DNA from: CAYYJS01 sp964472315
GTDB lineage: Bacteria > Verrucomicrobiota > Kiritimatiellia > UBA8416
DNA length: 27,218 nucleotides
Direction of reading: 5' to 3'
NCBI GenBank assembly: GCA_964472315.1
Contig: CAYYJS010000047.1
Location: forward strand, 1-27,218
Shown: in pieces, positions 1 through 8,963 of the stretch
Position numbering within the stretch: position 1 is the stretch's first letter
Layout: every line of letters begins with the position of its first letter
Program-made: the position numbers and the translations under genes
Notes under the pieces: model-generated
The model's database searches: none
What the model was told of the DNA's origin: nothing
The model's input: only the letters and a program-made list of their open reading frames with translations

Positions 1-3000
1 TCCTTGACGTTCGCCGCCGCCGTGACCGTGATCGTCCGCTCGGTAATCGTGCCTTGGTTCACCGGCGTGAACGTCACGGCGTAGTTCGCTCCGCCGTTGC
101 CGTCATCGACCGCGCCCGCCGGGGTCAGGGTCTTCTCCGTGCCGACGTGCTTCGTGTCGTAGGTCTCGGTCCAGGTGGCGGTGTCGCCGTCGGCGAGGCT
201 GCCGGAAGTCACCGTCGGCATGCCGGTGGCGCTGGTGGTGCCGTCGTAGTCCTTGACGTTGACCGCCGCCGTGACCGTGATCGTCCGCTCCGTGATGTTT
301 GCAGTCGTGGTATGAACGCCTATCGAGTAGTTGTTCTTGTCTATGCCGGTCAGGCCCAGGCCGTTGACCGTGACGGTCTTGCCAACGCCAACGTCCCATG
401 TGTCAAAGGTCGCCACGACTGCGGAGCTGTCCAAGTCAACATCGTCATCTCCCACAACGCCGTCCGGATCGCCGTAGGCGGCAATCGTGGCGCTCATGGT
501 TCTGTCATACGTCTTGTTCTCCGCCCCCAGGTCGGGCAATGTCAGCGCCTTGAGAGTGATGTCCCCGGTCGTGGTCTGGTCCAGGATTGCGTAGTACGTG
601 GCATCATCACCCGTTAGCGACAAGCCGGTCACCGTGACCGTCTTGTCCACGCCTGCCAGAGCGTCGATGAACGTCGCAACGGCGGCTGACGTGTCCAGAG
701 TTACATCATCACCGCCCGCCACACCGCTCAAATCGCCGTAAGAAGTGATCGTGGCGATATTCATCCCGTCATAGGGTTTGCTCGCTGCCGTCAGATTCGG
801 CAGGGTCAAGTACCTCCGCATTCTAAGTAGGTCGGGAAGTGCAGTAATCGTGGAGGGATTGATCATGCCGTTGAGCTGATATTCCACGTCCGCGGCAATA
901 TCCTTGGCGCCGCTCTCGCCTTCCGGCGCAACGACCGTATAGCTGAACGCAATCGGGTTTGTGGTCAGCGTTCCGGTGAAGATGATCTCCGTGCCGTTCG
1001 TTACCTGTGGAGCGCCATCGCCGGAGGCCGTGCCAAGAGTCCATCCCGTCGGCAGAGAGGGAGTCCATTTCAGTTGCAAGGAGAGCAGTTCCCGGTTCGT
1101 GGGATACGTGAAGTCGCAGGAGATGGAATTCGTTCCCGGCGAGCGATAGCCGTCGGACCAATGCCGGGCAACGGCGTTGGTCTCGAATTCCGCGGCGAGA
1201 GTCCGATCGGCGGTTACGTTGCTGAAGGTGTGGACGCAGTTCGTATCGCCCTGCCCGAACGCCGCGACGTTCACACCGTTGGTCTTGACCGACCAGATGT
1301 AGTGCCCTGGGTCGGCCGTTATCGTGAAGTTGGTGTTGCCGCCGTGTTCAACCGATGTGCCCGCAGGCGTCACCGTCCCGCAGCCGGTCTTCGATACAAT
1401 GATCGTGTAGGTGTTGATCGCGAAATGCACCGTGATCGTCCCGTCGGCAACGATGTTGCTCCAGACGTAGTTTGTGGTGACGAGGCCGTTGCCCGAATAG
1501 GGACTGCCTGCCGCGTCGCTGCCGTTGGTCCGGATGTCGGCGATGTGGTTCCCGTAGTCGGCTTGGATGTCGAAGTTCGTGCTGCCGCCGTGCGTGACGC
1601 TCACATCGCCAAACGGCTCGATCATGCCATTGCCCGTCTTAGCGACTGCAACTATGTGAAGCGAGAGGCTCGCCCCAGGGTCTTCGACGCTGTAGTCGCT
1701 CGGTCGCGTTCCGCCGCTGTCATCAGCCGCCTGCGCGGCGTAGTAGTACGTTACTCCGGGCGCTGCCGACGTGTCATCGTAGGTTGTCGCCGTCTGCCAT
1801 GAACCCAGAGGCGCCTTGGCGCCACCCGCGGATGCGGCGCGATACGCTCGGTAGTGAGTCGCCCCGCTGGCCGCACCCCATGTTACGCGAACCCTGTCTG
1901 CGTAGGTTCCGTCCGAAGCGGTCACACCCGTAGGCGGGGCGATTCTGCGCCAGCCCGTGTCCGCGCCGCTTGCATCGCTCGGCCGGTTGCCCGCCGCATC
2001 CGCCGCCGCCAGGACCGTGTACGAGTAGTCCACCCCCGGCGTCGCCGTGGTGTCGTCGTACTGCAAGGATGTCTGCCATCCGCTCAANNNNNNNNNNNNN
2101 NNNNNNNNNNNNNNNNNNNNNNNNNNNNNNNNNNNNNNNNNNNNNNNNNNNNNNNNNNNNNNNNNNNNNNNNNNNNNNNNNNNNNNNCCCCGGCGTCGCC
2201 GTGGTGTCGTCGTACTGCAAGGATGTCTGCCATCCGCTCAATGCCGCACTGTTCCGGTACACCCGGTAGTAGCTCGCCCCGCTGGCCGCACTCCATGTGA
2301 CGCGGACGTGGTCGATGTAGCTGCCGTCCGAGGCCGTGACGCCGGCGGGCGCCGACAGTTTGCGCCAGCCGGTGTCGTACGCGCCGTAATCGGATGCGTT
2401 TACACCGCCACTGCTCGTGGCCGCCCGCACGAAATAGTAGTACGTAACGCCCGGCGTTGCCGAGGTGTCATCGTAGATGGTCCCCGTCTGCCAGGATCCC
2501 AGATCGGTTTTGGCGCCCCCAGCGCTGGTGGCGCGGCTCACGCGATAGTGACTGGCGCCGGTCACACTGTTCCAGGTCACCTGCACCCGATCGGAGTAGG
2601 TGCCGTCCGTCGCGGCGACGCCTGTGGGTGTATCCAGCGGCGTCAACCATCCCGCGTCAGACAGCAGCCCCATGGTCACCGGACCCGGATCGTGGATCGA
2701 ACTCGCGGAGGATATGGCATAGACCATCAACCTGTTGACCGTGCCGGCAAAGGTGGCGTAGTCCAGATGGGAGTAACTCGATCCGGATGCCCACGTCGTC
2801 GGCGCGTACAACTTGACGCGGGTCCCCCCGTTGGCGGCCATGGCCGCGGGACCGTGAAACCAGACGGAACTGGACCGCAAAGCATTGCCGAGGACCACGG
2901 ACGGATTCGGGTAGGTTGTCGTGTTCAACAGCGCTGTGCCACCGCCGTCCCGCGTAAACGTGTCGTAGACCATCGGGTTGATGGGACTCCCGTACCCCCA

Positions 3001-4095
3001 GCTGCCAGCCCCCGTCCCGGAATTGTACGTCATTGATCCGGCGAAGTTCAGTCCGTGGCAAATCTCATGGAGAACAACGGACATGAAATCGTATTGCCCC
3101 GATGGAGTATTGCCATCCGTACCGTAGTACCAAGTAAAGTTGCTGTTGTAGGTAATGTGCATGTCGAAAGCCGATGGAGCCAGGTCGCTGCCCGCACGCG
3201 AGTTGGCGATTGAAGAGGAGTACCAGGTATTGGCCAGCGGCGCGCCGGAGAAGTTGCGATGGATGTATTCCGGGCCGGAATACCCCAGCGTCCCGCCGCT
3301 CAGGCTCGCCCAGCCCGCGCGGATCGTTATCGGCACGGACGAATTCAGGCGACTCGCCCAGATCGCGGCGGCTGCATTGAATGCCGTTTGCGCCGCCGCA
3401 GGAAACGTGATGCACGGTTGTCCCCATAGGTCCGTACTCCCGTTGGCGATGTAGGTAATCGAGAACGTGGCCACTGCGGCCGCAGGTTCGGTGTCAGCGT
3501 TCGCCACCCGAAGGACTTTGGACGGTGGGATGCGAACGGGCGCGACGGGCGGCACGGGGTTGGCAATCACCACCACAGCAGGTGCACCGGCGAGCAACGT
3601 GTTGCCATCGGCCGACAGCCGGATTTCGCGCGGCGTCGGAACAAAGTACTCCATCCGCTCGCCGTCCACTTTCGTGACGTGCATACTCCCCGCGGCCCAA
3701 ACTCGTTCCACTCCGACGTCGAGAATGAGGAGCAGCGTAGAGACGGCTAGGCGCCAGATGCACGACGTGATGGATCTCTGCGGCGCAGCGGCCGCTTGGC
3801 GGGGCGAACGAACGCGCGCCCGTGTTGACACGAGCCAACGCCTTCCATGCACATGGGCGAGACTGCCGCCGGTTCGCGTCCCGTGCCCTTCCTCTGTTGG
3901 CCCTGTTGTTGGTCGAGGGACGGCACCCATGAGGATGACCGCCGTGTCGTCCGCGGAAGTCACGCAAGAGGCCATGCTGTGAAGTCGCTGTCCAGCGGCA
4001 TTTCGGCGAGCCGCTTCCATGGCAGCGCCCGCGTCATCTGGTACATCGGCGATTCCGCCTGTTTGCTTCGTGATGCCATTCGTTTTCGTATGCAT
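1..4095 (-). CDS. Large secreted multidomain repeat protein with HExxH metalloprotease region (3' end beyond window)
   Basis: Partial gene; the C-terminus runs past base 1. The start at 4095 is chosen because GGAGG lies 9 nt upstream; GTG at 3831 is an alternative that would put the hydrophobic signal-like segment (about 3690-3770) nearer the N-terminus. In order: signal-like segment; a region with HEICHG (codons 3069-3052, about residue 343), a zinc-protease HExxH motif; at least three fibronectin type III-like units (about 2640-1690); two InlB B-repeat-like units (about 1675-1190); a linker domain around 1190-820; and YDG-type beta repeats from about 810 to the window edge. It is probably exported and acts at the cell surface or outside. 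The reading frame is open on both sides of an assembly gap (2088-2187) and continuous if the 54-base duplicate is merged. The substrate is unknown; adhesin and protease roles are both possible. Confidence 0.8.
2..297 (-). repeat. Tandem YDG-type coding repeats with a 249-bp period
   Basis: Bases 2-48 and 251-297 are nearly identical in DNA and are 249 nt (83 codons) apart. Both encode ERTITVTAA followed by NVK. The near-identity at DNA level implies recent duplication or gene conversion, and the array continues past the window edge. Confidence 0.8.
2034..2241. repeat. 54-bp direct repeat flanking the N gap
   Basis: Bases 2034-2087 equal bases 2188-2241. Both encode the same stretch of an FN3-like unit (WQTSLQYDDTTATPG). 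Treating them as one copy gives an uninterrupted frame on the minus strand; keeping the gap length shifts the frame by one. Confidence 0.95.
2088..2187. other. Assembly gap of exactly 100 N
   Basis: A run of 100 N, a conventional size for a gap of unknown length. The 54 bases on each side (2034-2087 and 2188-2241) are identical, so the two contigs overlap or end in the same FN3-coding repeat. The true number of FN3 units here is unknown. Confidence 0.97.
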
Positions 4096-4912
4096 CTTCG
4101 CATCCTCCAAACCTACGCGAACATCACTTGATCGGCTGTGCAGCGCCTGCCGCCGTCTCCCAAAAAAGGATCGACTCCGCTCATCCGGCCCGTGAGCCAA
4201 CCTGAGAGCGCCCCGAACGGAGACTGGTAATGAACCATGCTGGTATGCCGCGTTTTCGCGTGAAGCTCCGTCCGGCAGGCGAGGCGATAGGTTGTGTGCT
4301 CATCAGCCACCCCTCTGACGCACGTACACCCAACGATTTGCACGCCATCACACGCTCCATCGGGCAGCTCCGCAGTTTGCATCGAATGCTCGTATTCCAC
4401 ATGTATGCTGGATCAAGGCCAGGGATTCTGCACGCCTTCTTGTATTGATCGCGGGACGTCACGTTGCGAGAGCCAATGCGGGTGTACTCTGTTCGGAAAT
4501 AAGCGAACGGAGCCGAACGGAGTCGCGATCGCACAGCGGCGCGTGGAAAAACAGCGAGGAAACACGATTGTCGTTAGGCCCACTGCATACCCCCATACCC
4601 GATTGTGCGACCAGTAATAGGAGTCGCTACGCTTGGATTCGCCTCGATGCAAGCCCATTCTCTCTGATTGTTTCCGCGAATAGTACTCGTAGCAGTGGCA
4701 CCAAGACCTGGTGCGGTGGCATGCCGAGTGGATGTGCGCCTCTCCGAGGCGCACGCCGCGCTTGGCGCGGCCGGCCTTCGGCCGGGGCACGTCTCGGAGA
4801 TACGTGCCTACTTCTTTGGCGATCGCGACCCCCAAATAGGCACGATGCCTTTGCCCTGGGTGCCGATGCGCCGGGCGTTGCCTTTTCCGCGGGGTTCTGC
4901 CAGAGTTCGGGC
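4096..4912. other. Intergenic region without a convincing gene
   Basis: About 800 bases between the divergent repeat-protein and nuclease genes. Short open frames exist on both strands, but none has a recognisable domain or a clear ribosome binding site. The notable content is the hairpin cluster at 4734-4808. Confidence 0.6.
4734..4808. repeat. Cluster of four adjacent hairpins (hairpin-module copy A)
   Basis: Four back-to-back perfect hairpins. 4734-4754: 9-bp stem, loop TCC. 4755-4771: 7-bp stem, loop TTG. 4771-4785: 6-bp stem, loop TTC. 4786-4808: 7-bp stem GGCACGT/ACGTGCC, loop CTCGGAGAT. The first contains TCTCCGAG and the last CTCGGAGA, which are exact complements. Related hairpins lie at 25534-25591 and 26145-26206. 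There is no T-run, so a simple terminator is unlikely. Confidence 0.8.
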
Positions 4913-5533
4913 ATGGGAATGGTGCGATGGATGGTTGTGTGTGCGTGGGTCGTGCTGATGGCGGCGTCGGCGGACGGCGGGCCGGCCAGGGCATGGAAGA
5001 CGCTGGAGGGGTGCAGGCTGGCCGCGGCGCCGGGCAATGACGGCGATAGCTTCCATGTCCTCCACGGCGGGAAGGAGTACATCTTCCGGCTGTGTTTCGT
5101 CGATGCGCCCGAAACCGGGCTGGCGTTCAAGGAACGCGTCGAGGAGCAGGCGGCCTATTTCGGCATCGGCGTCGACGACGCCCTGCGCATCGGCGAGTCG
5201 GCGGCCGCGTTTACGACGCGGTTTCTGAAAGACGGCTTCACCGTGCGCACGAAGTTCGAGGACGCCAAAGGCGCGAGCGAGCTGGCGCGGTTCTATGCAT
5301 TCGTGGTGGCGGGGGAGGCGGACCTGTCCGAAGCGTTGGTCGAGAACGGGCTTGCCCGTGTTTACGGCTACATGCCGAACCTTCCCGACGGTTCGCCGCG
5401 GTGGGAGCATCGGGCGCGCCTGAAACGCGCGGAAGCCGCGGCCAAGCGCGGGAAGCAGGGCGGGTGGGGCGTTGCGCCGGTGAAACGAAAGAAGCCGGCC
5501 AGGGTCGTGCCGGTGGAGGCGGAAACTCGATGA
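4913..5533 (+). CDS. Secreted thermonuclease (SNase-like) domain protein
   Basis: A 206-residue protein. The ATG at 4913 gives a hydrophobic N-terminal signal segment (residues about 1-22, ending near ADGG). The following domain resembles staphylococcal nuclease: DGDSFHV, then FRLCFVDAPE, matching the family's metal-binding DGD and R-x-x-x-x-DxPE features. A further conserved-looking stretch is LVENGLARVYGY, and the tail is rich in lysine and arginine, as if to bind nucleic acid. It probably acts in the periplasm or outside the cell as a phosphodiesterase on DNA or RNA. The frame is open upstream to 4445, but that extension has no signal peptide and overlaps the hairpin cluster. Its stop overlaps the start of the deaminase gene. 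Confidence 0.82.
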   Translation: MGMVRWMVVCAWVVLMAASADGGPARAWKTLEGCRLAAAPGNDGDSFHVLHGGKEYIFRLCFVDAPETGLAFKERVEEQAAYFGIGVDDALRIGESAAAFTTRFLKDGFTVRTKFEDAKGASELARFYAFVVAGEADLSEALVENGLARVYGYMPNLPDGSPRWEHRARLKRAEAAAKRGKQGGWGVAPVKRKKPARVVPVEAETR

Positions 5534-6105
5534 TGGCCCACCGCGTGTGTCTGGAATCGCCCGAATGGCTGCGGGTCCGTGTCGCGGCGACGCCCATGCT
5601 GCCCGCGGATATCGAGGGACGCATGCGGTTTGTCATCGACCTGGCCGCGGCCAACGCGGCGGCGGGAACCGGCGGTCCGTTCGGCGCGGCGGTGATCGAG
5701 GAAACGAGCGGGCGACTGGTGGCGGCGGGCGTCAACCGGGTGGTTCCGGCGCGATGCTCGGCGGCCCACGCCGAGATCGTGGCGCTGGCGATGGCGCAGC
5801 AGACCCTCGGCACACATGATCTTGGCGATGCGCGACTGCCGGCGCTGACGCTGGTGAGCAGCACCGAACCGTGCGCCATGTGCCTGGGCGCCATACCGTG
5901 GGCCGGCGTGAAGCGCCTTGTGTGCGGGGCGCGCGACGAGGATGCGCGCGCCGCGGGGTTCGACGAGGGCGACAAGCCCGCGGACTGGGTGGCGTGCCTG
6001 GCGCGGCGCGGCGTGCATGTGCGTCGCGACGTCTGCCGCGCGGCCGCCGCGCAGGTGCTTCTCGACTACGTGGCGGCCGGCGGGGTCGTCTACAACGGCG
6101 GCTAG
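5530..6105 (+). CDS. Guanine deaminase-like nucleobase/nucleoside deaminase
   Basis: A 191-residue member of the cytidine deaminase fold. Zinc-site motifs are visible: AAHAEIVAL (His ligand and catalytic Glu) and SSTEPCAMCLGA (the two Cys ligands). The stretch after it, with AGFDEG, resembles guanine deaminase (GuaD) more than TadA or cytidine deaminase, which suggests guanine to xanthine. The start ATGATG overlaps the nuclease stop by 4 nt (ATGA), so the two are likely translationally coupled, perhaps linking nucleic-acid breakdown to base salvage. The stop shares the palindrome CTAG with the convergent oxidoreductase stop. Substrate assignment is inferred from family resemblance. Confidence 0.8.
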   Translation: MMAHRVCLESPEWLRVRVAATPMLPADIEGRMRFVIDLAAANAAAGTGGPFGAAVIEETSGRLVAAGVNRVVPARCSAAHAEIVALAMAQQTLGTHDLGDARLPALTLVSSTEPCAMCLGAIPWAGVKRLVCGARDEDARAAGFDEGDKPADWVACLARRGVHVRRDVCRAAAAQVLLDYVAAGGVVYNGG

Positions 6106-7454
6106 CCGCGCGTCCAGAGCGGCAACGGATCGTCGGACGACGGCATGGGGGCGTAGTCCGGGAGTTCGATGCCCGGGACCAGTTCGTCGATCCGGACCGG
6201 GCGACCCTCCTTCATCGAGCAATTGGCCGCGATGCCGCTCATGATCGACCACGCGCCGGCGCGCTGATCCGCCGCGCGCAGATACTTGTCGGGTTCAGGC
6301 GTGGCCGAAAAGATGTCGCGCAGCATGGGGTTGTCGCCACCGCCATGGCCTCCGGCGGCTGTCCACAGGTCGACCGCATACGGTGTCTGGCCCTGCAGAT
6401 AGACACGCGTCCAGGTGCCTTCCGGCTTGAGCTGCCCCGGCAAGGTGCCGTCGGCGTTGACGTAGACCGTTTCCTGACACATCTGCTCCAGGCGGCCCTT
6501 CGTGCCGTTGAAGCAGACCATGTAGCCTTCCCACGGGCAGAACGCATTCAGCGAGTAGGCCATCTTCATCCCGTTGGCGTAGTCGACAACGAGGTTCATC
6601 GAATCCTCGATGTCGATATCCGGGCTGAACACGCAACGGTCGCGCAGGTAGCCGTCGTGCGACTCGCAGTCCAGGTAGAGCGTACGCATTTCGTCCAGGG
6701 ATGCCATATCGATGTGGAACGGACACCGCTTGGCCTCGGCGCAGGTGTGGCAGCGGTCGCCGCGCTGCGTCAGCCCATAGCGGTCGGCCGTCCGCGGCGT
6801 GTAGAAACGGCGATGGCCCGAGGCGTAGACACGTTCCGGAACGGTGCCCAGCCACCAGTTGATCAGATCGAAATGGTGCGTGGCCTTATGGACCATCAGG
6901 CCGCCCGAGTTGGCCTTGTTGCGGTGCCAGCGCCGGAAGTAGTCGGCGCCGTGGCGCGTGTCCAGCATCCAGTGGAAATCGACGGACAGCACTTCGCCGA
7001 TCAGTCCGGACATCAGCAGATCCTTGATCTGGGTGCGCGGCGGCGAGTAGCGATAGTTGAAGGTGACGCGCAACTTCCGTCCCGTCGCGCGCTGCGTGTC
7101 GAGGATGCGGCGGCACTTGGCGGCGTCGGTGGTCATGGGTTTCTCGGTGATGGCATCGCAGCCGGCCAGCATGGCGCGGCAGATGTACTCGTCATGGAAG
7201 CAGTCACGCGTGGTGACGATGACGGCATCGGGCTTCGTCTCCGCGAGCATGCGGTCGAAGTCGCCGGCAGCGTAGCCGGGGATTTCGACATTCCATTTTG
7301 CGCGCGAGTCGGCGATCGCGCCGGCCAGACGCCCGGGGTTGCTGTCGCAAAGCGCGACCATCTCGGAAGTGTCGGCGAAGTCCTTCAGGATCGCGCGTCG
7401 GAACATGGTATGGCGGCCGCCGAGGCCCACCTGTGCATATCGTCGTTTGGCCAT
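6102..7454 (-). CDS. Gfo/Idh/MocA family NAD(P)-dependent oxidoreductase with Cys cluster
   Basis: A 450-residue protein. The ATG at 7454 is preceded by GGAAGGAG. The N-terminal Rossmann motif (GLGGRH), the CDSNPGR stretch and the TEKPMTTD motif are typical of the family, which oxidises or reduces sugars, inositols and related compounds. A middle insertion contains C-x2-C-x5-C (CHTCAEAKRC), which could bind metal or be structural. There is no signal peptide, so it is probably cytoplasmic. It lies 32 nt downstream of hldD and is likely the last gene of that operon. The substrate cannot be read from sequence; carbohydrate metabolism is the usual role. Confidence 0.85.
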   Translation of the reverse strand: MAKRRYAQVGLGGRHTMFRRAILKDFADTSEMVALCDSNPGRLAGAIADSRAKWNVEIPGYAAGDFDRMLAETKPDAVIVTTRDCFHDEYICRAMLAGCDAITEKPMTTDAAKCRRILDTQRATGRKLRVTFNYRYSPPRTQIKDLLMSGLIGEVLSVDFHWMLDTRHGADYFRRWHRNKANSGGLMVHKATHHFDLINWWLGTVPERVYASGHRRFYTPRTADRYGLTQRGDRCHTCAEAKRCPFHIDMASLDEMRTLYLDCESHDGYLRDRCVFSPDIDIEDSMNLVVDYANGMKMAYSLNAFCPWEGYMVCFNGTKGRLEQMCQETVYVNADGTLPGQLKPEGTWTRVYLQGQTPYAVDLWTAAGGHGGGDNPMLRDIFSATPEPDKYLRAADQRAGAWSIMSGIAANCSMKEGRPVRIDELVPGIELPDYAPMPSSDDPLPLWTRG

Positions 7455-7486
7455 GATGTGGTCTCCTTCCCGTATGTTGGTGTGTG

Positions 7487-8452
7487 TCAGCGCGCCAGAT
7501 GGTTGCGGATGTAGTTGGCGGCGCCCGCTTCGATGGAGGCGAAGGGAGACGTGTAGCCGGCGGCGCGGAGTTTCGCCGTATCGGCCTGCGTGTAGTACTG
7601 GTACTTGTCGCGAATGGACTCCGGCATATCGATAAACGTGATGGTGGGCGCGCGGTTCATGGCGGCGAAGACCGCGTGTCCGAGGTCGAGCCATGAGCGG
7701 GCGGTCCCTGTGCCGCAGTTGAAGATGCCCGAGACATCCGGATGGTCGTGGAAGAACAGCGTCACCGCGACGGCGTCGCGGACATCGACGAAGTCGCGGA
7801 GCTGGCGTCCGTCGCCATAGTCGGCGCGGTGAGACCGGAAGAGTTCCAGCCCGCCGGTGTCGAGAATCTGCCGGTAGGCCTTGTTGACGACCGAACGCAT
7901 GTCGCCCTTGTGGTTCTCGTGGGGACCGTAGACGTTGAAGTACTTCAGCCCGGCGATCGTATCGACGGCGCCGCTTGCCAGCGCCCAGAGGTCGAACGTC
8001 TGTTTCGAGCGGCCATAGAGGTTGAGGGGCTTCAGCGACGGAATGAGCGCATGGTCATCGCGGTAGCCCTGCGCGCCGTCGCCGTAGGTCGCGGCGCTGG
8101 AGGCATAGACGAACCGCGTGCCGCGCGCGAGGCACCATTCGCACAGTTCGCGCGTGTAGCAGACGTTGTTGTCTTCGAGATAGGCGGCGTCCTGTTCGGT
8201 CGTCGAGCTGCAGGCGCCGAGATGGAAGACCGTATCGGCGCGCGGCTGCATATCCGCCCCGAACCGCGCGCGGAAAGCCTGCTTGGTCACAAACTCGCCG
8301 AACTTGACCGAAGCCAGGTTCCGTTCCTTTTCGGGGTGGTTGAGGGTGTCGACGACGGTGATGTTGGCGTGGCCGCGGGCGTTCAGGGCTCCAATGAGGT
8401 TACAGCCGATGAACCCGGCGCCGCCGGTGACGATGAACCGCGGGTCAGCCAT
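7487..8452 (-). CDS. hldD: ADP-L-glycero-D-manno-heptose 6-epimerase
   Basis: A 321-residue short-chain dehydrogenase-type epimerase that converts ADP-D-glycero- to ADP-L-glycero-manno-heptose for the LPS inner core. The NADP-binding motif VTGGAGFIGCN is at the N-terminus. SSAATYGDG and YGRSK give the Ser/Thr, Tyr and Lys catalytic residues, and FNVYGPHE with GRQLRDFVDV is typical of HldD. The start at 8452 overlaps the hldE stop by 8 nt, so the two are probably translationally coupled. Length matches the family. Confidence 0.93.
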   Translation of the reverse strand: MADPRFIVTGGAGFIGCNLIGALNARGHANITVVDTLNHPEKERNLASVKFGEFVTKQAFRARFGADMQPRADTVFHLGACSSTTEQDAAYLEDNNVCYTRELCEWCLARGTRFVYASSAATYGDGAQGYRDDHALIPSLKPLNLYGRSKQTFDLWALASGAVDTIAGLKYFNVYGPHENHKGDMRSVVNKAYRQILDTGGLELFRSHRADYGDGRQLRDFVDVRDAVAVTLFFHDHPDVSGIFNCGTGTARSWLDLGHAVFAAMNRAPTITFIDMPESIRDKYQYYTQADTAKLRAAGYTSPFASIEAGAANYIRNHLAR

Positions 8453-8963
8453 GAGCGGCCTCGCTTTCGAGTGCGCGGCGGATGCGCGCGATCGTGTCGG
8501 TGGTGGACTTGCCGGCGACGAACGTCGCGAGGACGACCTTGCCGCCGTGCGCCTCGACCGTCTCGCGGCCGCTGACGTAATGCGCCCAGTCCTCGCCCTT
8601 GACGAGCACATCGGGAATGACACGGGCGATCAGCGGGGCGGGTTCGTCATCGTCGAAGACGACCACGTAGTCGACGCACTCCAGGCCGGCGAGCACCAGG
8701 CAGCGGTCGGCCTCGGGGTTGATCGGGCGTTGCGGTCCCTTGTTGCGTTTGACCGAAGCGTCGGAATTGACGGCGACGCAAAGCGCATCGGCCTGGGCGC
8801 GTGCGAACTGCAGATAGGTCACGTGGCCGGGGTGAAGGATGTCGAAGCAGCCGTTCGTAAAGGCCAGTGTACGTTCGGTCGAACGCAGGCGCGTACGTTC
8901 CGCGACCATCCCGTCACAAGTCAGAATCTTGGATTGAGCGTCGCGCATGTGGGGTCTCGTCAT
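8445..8963 (-). CDS. hldE: D-glycero-beta-D-manno-heptose 1-phosphate adenylyltransferase (stand-alone HldE C-terminal domain)
   Basis: A 172-residue nucleotidyltransferase with TNGCFDILHPGHVTYL: HPGH (residues about 44-47) is the HxGH nucleotide-binding motif. KSTTDTIARI near the C-terminus matches the family's end. It activates heptose-1-phosphate with ATP to ADP-heptose, the substrate of the next gene's product. In Escherichia coli this domain is fused to a sugar kinase; here only the transferase is present (as in RfaE2/HldC-type proteins), and no kinase is in the window. The start at 8963 overlaps the apgM stop by 4 nt (ATGA). Confidence 0.92.
   Translation of the reverse strand: MTRPHMRDAQSKILTCDGMVAERTRLRSTERTLAFTNGCFDILHPGHVTYLQFARAQADALCVAVNSDASVKRNKGPQRPINPEADRCLVLAGLECVDYVVVFDDDEPAPLIARVIPDVLVKGEDWAHYVSGRETVEAHGGKVVLATFVAGKSTTDTIARIRRALESEAAHG

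Noticed and set aside
1774..2087. Minus-strand frame left of the N gap, in phase with the right side when 100 N are counted literally
   Set aside because: It gives nonsense sequence; the shifted frame continues the FN3 pattern, so the N count is not the true length.
4734..4808. Hairpin cluster considered as a transcription terminator
   Set aside because: No T-run on either strand, and no gene ends nearby: both flanking genes start here and point away.
4445..4912. Upstream extension of the nuclease frame
   Set aside because: It would place the signal peptide about 155 residues into the protein and translate the four-hairpin cluster; the ATG at 4913 is sensible.
4113..4994. Minus-strand open frames in the 4.1-5.0 kb intergenic region
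   Set aside because: No recognisable domain, no ribosome binding site, and part overlaps the nuclease gene.
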